64,000 nt of DNA from positions 1,550,001 through 1,614,000 of the forward strand of contig JAOVFP010000011.1 in the NCBI GenBank assembly GCA_025738555.1, read 5' to 3'. The position numbers were made by a program, and so were the translations under genes. Source of the DNA: Cyathus striatus. Taxonomy: Eukaryota > Basidiomycota > Agaricomycetes > Agaricales > Nidulariaceae. Positions within the stretch are counted from its first letter, which is position 1; each line of letters begins with the position of its first letter. Below, piece after piece: positions 55,017 through 64,000 of the stretch. Under the pieces are notes generated by a model. That model made no database searches. It was not told the origin of the DNA and worked only from the letters and a program-made list of their open reading frames with translations.

Positions 55017-58000
55017 ATGGAGCACAATCCTGTCTCTCAGCCAGCGGAAAAGTTCACCGCTCTTCGCAATATCACTTCAACGGCGATTAACGTCTCTTAC
55101 TCTAACTCTTCTTCTAACTTTCCTCACGATCCCCAGCAGCAGCAACAGCAAAAGCCCAAGTACTTCTCTCACCAAACGCAGTCTCAGAACCTCAGCGAGA
55201 ACGCGGTTGCTCTCCAGGAGGGGTTCAAGTTTATGAAGCCCCGTCCTCCCGAGACACCCGTTCTCTGTTCAAGCCAGCAGCAGCAACAACAGAAACCATT
55301 CGCGTTTCTACAGCAGCGCGAGAGGGAAAAGTCTCGGATTCGAGTAGCGGAGGATTCAGCTGCTCCTGGTAGTGCGAGTGGGGTATTCGCAAATCTCGGA
55401 AAGATGGTAGGCGGGACGCCGAAGAGAGGCGTTCATACCCCTTCCGAACGATCTTGTACGTCTTTTCTACCTCTTTTCATACGCTGAGCTGATGAGAAAC
55501 TACGTAGATATCCCAGACGACCCATTCGTTTCTCCCCTACGTCCCAGTCAAACTTCGTCTATACCCCGCCCCCATTCGTCTGCTTCATTCAGACTCGGGG
55601 AACCAAACCTCTCGGATGCATCGTTTCTCCCTAACTTGAGCCTCCCCTCTGACTTTTCGCAGGAATCGCCATCGGAACTTCAGATGAGCCGTGCTGCGAG
55701 TCGTGCTTCGTCGAGGAGGTCTGTAGGGAGAAGTACGGCTGGGGATAGCGGTGCTGCTCTTGGGGAGGTTAAGAGGTTGTATCGAGAGTTGGCTGAGAAG
55801 GTGGGTGTTTTTGTTTGTGAAAAGGCGCATATAGGCGTCTTTCTTTGCTTATCCCCTATCTAATTTCTCAATGCAGACGCAACACTCCGAATCTCTGCTA
55901 ACCCAACTCCTCTCCGCAACCTCAGCCCACGAAAATCTAAGTAGAGAACACCACACGGCCCTCACAGACCTCTCAAACTCCCGCACACTCCTCTCTTCAA
56001 CCCAATCCGAGCTCTCCGAGCTCAGGTCACAACTAGCAACTCTTCAAGCCGAGTTGGAATCTACCAAATCCACTAAATCCGCACTGGAGAATGAGCTGGA
56101 TTCCGCGAGAGGGGAGAAGAGTAATGTGGAAGAAGCGTTGAAGCGGAAGGATGAAGAGGCGAGGGAGGGGGAGAAGATGAAGGCTGAGGTGGAGCGGTTG
56201 AGGGTTGAGAGGGATCGGGATGTGCTTGTTAGGGAGGAGACGGAGAGGAAGGCTGTGAATGCGAAGAAGAGTGTTGAGGGGCTTTCCGAGAGGTTTGTTT
56301 CGTGCTTTTTTCGTTTTTGGTGGAGGCTGATAGGGGTTTAGCTATACCGCGTTGCAGGCGACGTTTAAGGCGCTTAAGAAGGCCCACGATGCGTCTCAGG
56401 TCAAGTTGAGTAATGCGTTGAAGGAGGTGTTGGAGACGAAGCGGTGGGCTTCTGAGATTGTTTCTAGTTCGTTTTTTTTCGACTTTTCTTTCTATTCTTT
56501 GTCTGACAATGGGGTTTGCAGAGATTGAGCCGATGATGGACGAGAGTTACCAGTACACCCATTCACGGAACATTAAAGCTCTTATTGCAGAACTTCAGGA
56601 TGAATTGTCGAGCTGTACGTCCCTCTCTTGCTCCTTCCTCCCTATACAACACTTATAGGATCGCAGCTCAACGTGTTAACGATCTCCTACGCGACAAACT
56701 GCACCACCATGCCAGCCAACTCGCAGAATCCCAGAACCGCATAGCCGATCTTGAGAAGGACAAGAACGACGCGTGGAAAAGGAACGTTGTTGATACCGAG
56801 GGGGTGCTTGCTACGCGTACGTTTATCTTTTCTTTGCCTGTTGATTTTGCGGTAGGTTGATGGTGGGTCTAGAGAAAGAGATGAAGGAGATACTGGAGAA
56901 GATGAAGATGAGAGAGCTGGAGACTATCGATGCGCTTGCTGAGGCTGCTGCTTTGGAGATTCGGTACGTGGAGTTTGGGGTATAGGGGAGTCTCGGTTGA
57001 TTTGGGTTTTGGTGATAGGTTCAGTGAGACGAAGAAGTTTCTAGTAGAGAAAGAGGAGAAGGTTGCTGCTATGACGAGTGCGAAGGAGAGGTTCGTATCT
57101 AGTTTCGTGCGGTTCTTTACACTCTGACCCTTCTTCGTGTCGTAGTGCAGAACAATCATTGTCACTAGCGCAGGCTGAGATCGTGCAGCATACGGCGGAG
57201 AATGGAAGGTTGAAGCTCGAGCTTGCGAGTTCTGAGGAAAAGGCGGGGAGGGTTTCGGAAGAGTATGTCTTTTGCTTGTCGGATGTGGTTCTAGGCTGAC
57301 GTTATGTTTAGGCTGAGGGATGTAAAGAAGAATGTGGTGGAGAAGGAGGAGGAGTTGAGGAAGCGGGAGAGGTTTGTGTTCTATTCGTCCCATGCTGCCT
57401 TCTCGCTGATGTGACCGCAGTCTCCTAAACGCACAAGTACTTGAGATCAACGCTCTGAAAGCTCAGCTGACCAATGTTGAGCAATCGTACGTCATCCGGC
57501 TTCACAACTTCACAACTTTTACTGACGCTTACGCAGTCTTTCAGTAGCCACGGCGGCTGACAAGAAATCAAAGGAGGAAAACTCGTGTCTCACCCTTCGT
57601 GTGGCTATGGCGTCGGGGAAAGTGGAGACGCTTGAGGCGGATTTGGCGAAAGTGAGGAAGGACGCTGAGAGTCGAGATGAGATGTTTAGGAAGACTAGTA
57701 ATTCACTTTTGGTATGTTGATACTGCGTTATGGGGGAATGGTACTGATGGAGGGCCTGGTTATTGTAGATATTGCAAGAACGGTTCGATGCGCAGGGCGT
57801 TACGCTGAGGTTGGCGAAGGAGCAGTGTGGGGATCTTCAGGTGCGGATGGTTTGGTAGCTGCAAGTATGTGGTCGCTGATTATGATTGCGTGTAGGAACG
57901 ACTTTCTCAGACTGAGAGGTCGGCTGCGGTATGTTTCAGTATAGTTTCTCGTGGATCTGACGCTGATGTCTTGTCAGGCTAAACTTGAGCGTGCCATCGG

Positions 58001-59616
58001 AGAATACAAAGGCCAACTTGCTGTACTACAAGAGCAAAAAACAGCTTCCAAAGCATCTCTAGACGAGCTCCGAAACAAGCTCTCAGCAACTCGAGCAATA
58101 CATAACCAAGCCGTCTTCGAAGTCGAGAAGAGGCTTGCTGCTCAGGATGCGGAGAAGGACACCGTGGCTAAGCGTGCGCAGGCTGCCGAGCTTGACTTGC
58201 AGAAGCTTAAGGTTCAGTTGGAGAAATCGGTGGAGGAGGCGGGTGGTGTACGCGAGTTGGAGGAGAAGTTGAGGAGTGTGAGGGTAGAACTTGAGGTTGC
58301 AAGGAGGATTGCGGGAGAGGATAAGAGAATGCTTGAGAATGCTAGGGGAAGGGAGGAAGATGCGAAACGGCAGGTGGAGGAGGCCAGGAAACGGACGGAA
58401 GAGATTAAGAAGCAGGTCGATGAGGCTAAGAAGCAGGCAGAAGAGACCAGGAAGCAGTTACAGGAGTCGAAGAAGCAGGTCGAGGACGCCAGGGGACAGC
58501 TCGAGGCGGCTAAAAAGCAGGTGGAGACGGTTAGGAAACAGCTTGAAGAGACCAAGCAGCAAGCCAAGGAAAGCAAGAAACAGCTCGAGGCGGCTAAGTT
58601 GTCTCCTGGCGTCAATGAAGCTGTTGTTGCGTCTCTGCAGGCGAATATCGAAGAGATGCAGGAGAGGCTGGATTTCAAGAAACTGGAGACGCTCCGGTTG
58701 CGCTATGAGCGGGGTCAGCTAGTAAGTAAGCATTGTTTGTTGTGTCGACGTTGCTAAGTGTTTTAGACGGATGAGGAGAAGGATTTCGTTAGCCACCTCA
58801 TCAAGCTGGCGCAGTCGATGCATGAGGAAGCAACGGTTCTGAAGGACAATGAAATCCGTCGGGTTTGCTTCAGAGCTTGTCAGGCAAGATCTGTGCTGTC
58901 ATTGACCGGTTTCATCCACAGCGCGATAACACGATCAATACTCTGCAGAAGAAAATCTCGAGCTTGGAATCCACGCTTGCCAAGAAGCTGAATGCGAAAA
59001 CTCGAGGTAACGAGATCGATTGCAAGCCCATGATGGATCTTGGGCTGTGGATGTCGAGTCCTCTATCTGTGATCGAGGAGAACCTGGTAATCTTCTCGTT
59101 TATTCAAGTTGTAGAACTCACTAGCGTGGTTGACTAGGCGGAAATGGACGAGCCACCACCACTGCCACTGCCTGCCCTTGAGACACCGTGTCAGCAATCC
59201 AGTGATCCTCCACTTGCACCTCCCAAGAAGCCCGCTGTGACCTTCGCTGAGCTATCTGCTCTGGAAACGGAGGATGAGGATGATGTACCTGTCTCGCAGC
59301 TGTCGCGGCTCTCCTCCGAGAAAGCGCGTAAGCGAGCTCGACCGCCTTCTCCTATCCCCGCTCCGGAGGAGGAACCGGTGAGGTCTAGGCGGCGTGTGGT
59401 ATACCTTTTGAATCTGTCTTTTGTTAGCTGGCTGAATGGGAGTACTGATGTAGTATCGAGCTGGGTCTATGCTTACCAGAGCTATGTCTGCGGAATCTCA
59501 AACACAGACGCAGAAGGTGTGCTTTGTCCTTGATGTTGTTCGTTGCATTTGTTGATTTGCTTGTTCAGCCTGTTGATGTAACTGCGACGAGAACCCGTCA
59601 GAAGAAGCGGAAGTGA
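55017..59616 (+). CDS. Large coiled-coil protein, many exons
   Basis: The ATG at 55017 (MEHNPVSQPAEKFTALRNIT) starts a Gln/Ser-rich, disordered N terminus with two poly-Gln tracts. Then come PDDPFVSPLRPSQ and a Ser/Arg-rich segment. From about 55760 to 58990 nearly every exon encodes heptad-rich helix (LRSQLATLQAELESTKS, RVNDLLRDKLHHHASQLAES, LEINALKAQLTN). One stretch at about 58370-58610 is a run of KKQxEEx seven-residue repeats. The C terminus is acidic/Pro-rich with KKPAVTFAELSALETEDEDD and basic clusters (KARKRARPP, RTRQKKRK). That suggests a nuclear protein. Small phase-varied introns split it into more than a dozen exons. It resembles structural or chromosome/spindle coiled-coil proteins in composition only; no family can be named. 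Exon ends are approximate. Confidence 0.75.
58370..58610 (+). repeat. 21-bp coding repeat (seven-residue heptads)
   Basis: Degenerate in-frame repeats around AAGAAGCAGGYCGAGGA encode successive KKQVEDA/KKQLEET units. They lengthen the coiled coil and are prone to copy-number change. Confidence 0.7.
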
Positions 59617-60099
59617 GTGTCATGTGTTGGTTATCGCCTCGTAGTTAGGTTTTTTGTTCTTTTGTCTTTTGGGTGAGATTTCTCGAGTTCCTGAATTTGG
59701 GTCTCTGTGCTCTGCTCGTGTACAGTACTTTGTTCAATATTAGCACTTTATTGCACGTTTGTGTGCACCTGTCCTGTTGCCGTACTTTATGTAGGCGCTG
59801 GGGCGCTCGGGTACAAGCGTAGGATCCCTAACTTTTATCACCCTACCGGCATCCTGCGACATTCACTATGATATCTGGTACCTAGCCATGTAACTGTAAT
59901 ACATGCTAACAGGGGGACTACGACTACGTAAGGGAAGCAACACCGATTTGAGCGGACGAATATGTGACATGAAGGCCACATGAAGTCCGGCATGCTAACA
60001 CGCAGGAACAACGAGGATAATTCATCGATGCCCGTTTCTTTTCCTCCTCTCACCTTTTTCTGTTCAGTCCCTTCTGCTTGAAACTTAAAACGCATACTG
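59617..60099. other. Intergenic
   Basis: 3' flank of the coiled-coil gene and upstream region of the NACHT-like gene; nothing else recognised. Confidence 0.5.
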
Positions 60100-62089
60100 A
60101 TGTCCACCACCTCCCATAACATGAATAGCCCATTTTCAGGTGCACATAACTTTCAAATTTTCAGTGCCACGTTTACGGACGACATCACTTCCAAGGAGGA
60201 TAAAAGAATGCGTAGCTCAATATCTAAATGTCTTGAAGGAACTGCTCAGTCTTCTTTAAGTCGGATCCGTAACTGGGGTGACCGAGTCAATGGACCACGC
60301 GTACTGTGGCTTTGTGGACCAGTTGGGACTGGGAAGTCTACTATCTCGCAAACCATGGCAGAAGAATGGGCTAGCCAAGGAAAGCCAATCGCCACTTTTT
60401 TTTCTCCCCGCAGATCGAGACGAGAGAGCAGATACCCCTCATTCTTACCCTTGCATATCAAATAGCAAGTTGTCTACCGGATGTCCGAGATCACATTATT
60501 TCTACCATAAAGCGCAATTGCCATCCCTCCTTAATGCATTAATGGAGACGCAGTTCATAGAGTTTATCTTGAAGCCTCTACGTGAAGTAGAGAGTTCCAT
60601 AATTGTACTCATTGATGCGCTTGATGGATGCAAGAATCCTCAAGTCCAAGCAGACTTCTTGAAGGTTACGTCTTGCGCTCTTTCGGGGAATCCTAGCATC
60701 AAGATTTTTATAGCTAGTCGTCCAGAACACAATATTAGCAAAATAATGCGGGAGATCGCTAGGAATGACAAAGAAGCCAATTTTTTGGAGAAAATCAGTC
60801 TCCAAAGGACGCCAGAAATGGACTCTGACATTACGAAATTCTTGGTGACAAAGTTCCAAAGTATTCAAGACGAAGAATCGACTTTCCTCTATGACAACAT
60901 AATGATTTTCATGCTTGTTCGTCGTTCGTCTGGGCAGTTTATCTTTGCCTCTACCGTAGTAAAATATTTAGCGGACCTCGATTATAACCCCATGGAACGG
61001 CTTAATTATGTCATGGGCGTTTCGCCGGCGCATTCCAACGACTCATTTGGGGTGTTTCAAGATCTTGTTGCACTTTATTTCAATATCTTGATGAATAGAA
61101 GGCGAAATCTGCGCACTCTGGTTTACATCTTAGGGTATATACTGGCGACAGACGGATGTCTTACCCTTGCTCAGCTGGACAAGTTGTGTTCTCTTAAGAA
61201 TGGCGACAGCCGTGCAGAACTTCACTCACTCCGCTCACCTTTGAGAATGCCAGACAATACATCAGAGCCTCTGGGAGAGAATACATGCATTCAAATCCTG
61301 CATGTGTCTTTTAAAGAATTTTTGACCAATCCGACGAGATCTAAACAATGCTATGTCGATGTATCGAAGATATGTTCGGGGATATTCTGCACAAGGCTAA
61401 TAGAGTTTATAACTTGCCTTTATCAACATCCGACGATATTCCTGGAAGGGGATGACCACCCTAACTTTATGGAGGGAGATCACAATCAGCCTTCATTGGC
61501 GACAATAGCTGAATCAATGTCACTGCATTTCATGATTCTTTACACCCCACTACGCATAAACCCCATGGTATTTCTGGAAGCTGTGTGTCGGTTCTGGATA
61601 GAGGTCTTCAAGATGAACTTTTGCTGGCATAAACTCAAATCCTTCGTTTTAAATCCGTACTTCCTGGGCATTCTATTAGCGAGTAAGATGATACTGGAGG
61701 TTGCTAAGGTAACAGTATTAGTACTTGGAACCATCAGCGCAATTTTAAATTGGAAGTCAATTCCGGTTACCCATCCGAAAGACGTGCTATTTTTGGTATT
61801 CATCGCAGCTCCTGGCATCGTTATATGGCTGTTTTCACATTTCCATTTGTGGAATAAAATCAGAATGCTGGCCACTATATTTTGGATAGGGTTGGTTGTA
61901 ACAGTCTCAAGTCTGAGCCTTCTTACTGTTCATTCATATTTTTGCAAGCCCTTGCTACTCTATCTCGAAGAATTCAAGGAATGGATGATATACTTCGCAA
62001 TCGTCCTGTGGTATAAACCAATTATAAAATCTGCCATGCAAGAATTCATCAAACAGAGGAATGACCGTAGAGGGTTTGATATATTATAG
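60100..62089 (+). pseudogene. NACHT-type P-loop NTPase with C-terminal membrane segments, two frame breaks
   Basis: The ATG at 60100 starts MSTTSHNMNSPFSGAHNF. Walker A is GPVGTGKST near 60320, followed by QTMAEEWASQGKPIATFF. Adding one T to the T8 run at 60396-60403 restores IPLILTLAYQIASCLPDVRD; a second one-base break lies at about 60511-60528. From there PSLLNALMETQFIEFILKPL runs open to the stop at 62089. Walker B reads IIVLIDALDGC (usual family form DALDEC) and sensor-like FIASRPEHNI follows. A helical region (LVYILGYILATDGCLTLAQL, ILHVSFKEFLTNPTR) follows. The last 200 residues hold about four hydrophobic segments (for example DVLFLVFIAAPGIVIWLF and IFWIGLVVTVSSLSLLTV). NACHT proteins act as signal-transducing ATPases in fungal self/non-self recognition; a membrane-spanning C terminus is unusual. 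Start exon and any upstream effector domain are uncertain. Confidence 0.72.
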
Positions 62090-62249
62090 TATTTTGTACC
62101 ACAGTGCTATCTCAGTAGGTAAAGTTGACAATTCTCCACTTGATGTACATTCCCGCTACCTTTTAAGGTAGTAAGTAGGGTTATGTAGGGCGATGAAAAC
62201 TCGTTTTTTGCAGAGCAAACACCTCCCATCAAGCAGAGTTTAAATACAC
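62090..62249. other. Short spacer
   Basis: 3' flank of the NACHT-like gene; no feature. Confidence 0.5.
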
Positions 62250-63147
62250 GTGGTTGCCAAAATGATGGCAATCAACAATTTCCGCACATAATGAGAATGG
62301 CTTTCGTCGTCTGGGTTGTAGCACGTTGTAAGCAGCTCGGAATACCTCAAAAAATTTATTATATATTTTATATAGTGTGAAATACGTGTATGTACAGTTA
62401 TGGCTGAATTTAATATCTTGTTGGCATATTATAAACTATTTTTCTATGAAGCCGCATTTTCCTAAAGGAAATGATTCATTGACCAGCTGAGCACTTTAAG
62501 AGCTATGGAATTGTTCAAAATTTTTCTGAGACATAAATTTTATACCAACTAATATAATATCTAGATGATTTAAAAATTGCTTCATTATTGTAGTGAAAAC
62601 AGGAGTAATAAGTTTGATCACACATAATTGATATATGTGTCTCATCTCCTACCACTAAATATCTTCCTCTCTCTGACTAAATATCATACAGTGTACACAG
62701 TACTATTCTGAATCATAAATTCTACATATAATCAGGAATTTCTGTACTGCTACATTAGTCTATGTAGCAATTAAGTATGCAATTTCTCAGGTCTGACAAA
62801 TTAGACTCACATAAATACCATTATATCTCAGTATACAAACACCTATATCTTTTAATATTTCAATAGCTTATACTACATATATAATACATCATATGTCCAA
62901 GATATAATGTAGAAATACCATTAAAAACAACTCCTGTAACCTAATTTGTAGATTGTGTGTGTCATGCTATTAAATAAGTCCATTATGTTATAAAGTTACA
63001 ATCCAGTAATATACATCATGGAAAGCACATATTCAAAATTTCAAGATAGTCTGCACAGAGCATAGTGTGTTACCTTCTAATTAATGTGAGAATGCCTCGC
63101 ATTTTTGGTGGGAAAAATGCATGATTGCCATCACTTTTGGCAACCAC
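62250..63147. mobile_element. 898-bp TIR element, non-autonomous
   Basis: GTGGTTGCCAAAATGATGGC (62250) and its inverse GCCATCACTTTTGGCAACCAC (ending 63147) are about 26-bp inverted repeats with one indel and one mismatch. The interior is AT-rich with no CG from about 62455 to 63098 and no coding region. Target duplication could not be resolved. Tc1/mariner-like by appearance only. Confidence 0.75.
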
Positions 63148-63335
63148 TGGTCCACTTGTAAATTTGAAATATTGGTCATTCCTGTATTCCAAGCAGTTAG
63201 GATCTCTAACTACTTGGTGCTTCTACATACTTACTGTGTCTGGTGTGTTGCTGACCATTTGTTGACTAACATACTTACAAGTTTTTTTGTATTTTATATT
63301 TTACATCATTACTTTAAAGTTTATGCTATATAGTA

Positions 63336-63611
63336 CTGGACCATTTCAACCACTTGTTCATGCTCTCTTGAGTGTGACAAAAAATTCAGCTTGGGCAAGT
63401 GTTCAAGCCTGAAATTAATGTGTGACACAGGGTGGAACTGTTCATACCCTTACAGATGCCTGGCACAGGGGAAACTTTTTGGCTAAGTAAGTGCCATATT
63501 TTGCTCAAACTACTGTTCATGACAGCATGTGATGCATGACAAATGTGCTCAAGTGTTCTGTTCAAAGGCCTGGTGTGACATGTGACTGAACACTTTGTTG
63601 AAATGGTCCAG
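63336..63611. mobile_element. 276-bp MITE, TA duplication
   Basis: The ends CTGGACCATTTCAAC and GTTGAAATGGTCCAG are perfect inverted repeats flanked by TA (63334-63335 and 63612-63613). Internal sequence carries repeated GTTCA and CAAGTGTTC motifs and no ORF. Confidence 0.88.
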
Positions 63612-63613
63612 TA

Positions 63614-64000
63614 TGTTTAGTTATATCTTTCATCTCAGAACACTTCATGGAATATACATTTCCATGTTTTTATGAATTTCACATTGAAACTACATGCTGT
63701 GTTATGATGTTCAGGACTATTCTTTAACAACAAAATATCTCCTCACCAGAACATCATAGCATGGAACTGCTCTTGTGAAATTTATACAATCCCACATATT
63801 CTCTAGCCAATTTTATACTGATTATAGCTTGTGGGCCTTGGGCCAAGATGATAGCAAAGTGTCATAGCCATACTTTTACTACCTTATTTTCGCACTTCCC
63901 ACACTTCGTCTCTGCATTTCCTGCACTTCTTAACTTGTACTGATCTTGTTCTTCTACTTTCTCCTTCCGCTCTTCTGACAAATGTCACTGAGCTTATGTC
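63614..64000. other. Intergenic to window end
   Basis: AT-rich sequence with no supported gene; CpG-poor until about 63885. Confidence 0.5.

Noticed and set aside
58214..58722. 154- and 143-codon ORFs on both strands
   Set aside because: Shadows of the heptad-repeat exon of the coiled-coil gene.

Overview
The window looks like nuclear DNA from a mushroom-forming basidiomycete (Agaricomycetes). Coding genes are cut by many 45-65 nt GT-AG introns. The gene types fit that group: paired P450s, F-box-like protein, ricin-B lectin, NACHT ATPase, small secreted proteins and a Rep/PIF1 Helitron. Mobile elements of several classes fill the spaces between genes. The taxon is inferred from gene style only.

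Layout. 1-1862 (-): bestrophin-like anion channel, cut by the window edge. 3.2-8.3 kb (+): two tandem cytochrome P450s, the second broken. 9.1-10.0 kb (-): a secreted/single-pass membrane protein. About 11.2-17.7 kb: repeats and a Helitron with a frame-broken Rep-helicase gene. 17.7-41.3 kb: a tandem array of six paralogous receptor-like single-pass membrane proteins (called A-F here; the 9.1 kb gene is an outlier, G). A and B lie in a segmental duplication with differential transposon insertions, and E is split by a 1.96 kb TIR element. 43.6-44.3 kb: secreted ricin-B-type lectin. 44.8 kb (-): intron-containing tRNA-Lys(CUU). 45.3-46.8 kb: F-box-like protein. 47.2-53.9 kb: a tandem family of small secreted proteins (two good copies, one dead) with nested elements. 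55.0-59.6 kb: a large coiled-coil protein. 60.1-62.1 kb: a NACHT-type P-loop protein with C-terminal membrane segments. 62.2-64 kb: two more TIR elements.

The strongest candidate for something undescribed is the A-F(-G) family. Its ectodomain carries N-V-T-V-D-D, T-W-H-D, Y-N-V-L-V-Y-S-N and D-Y-L-I-Y-S landmarks. A Ser/Thr stalk, one membrane helix and a cytoplasmic tail follow. A-D share a tail motif, and A, B and D end in a PPxY sequence. In A and B a duplicated copy of the membrane-helix exon has apparently become an intron.

A second theme is decay. Several genes and the Helitron carry apparent single-base deletions, mostly at homopolymers, and two intergenic blocks are almost free of CpG. 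These may be real inactivation, assembly error, or both. All homology statements come from reading the sequence; no database search was run.
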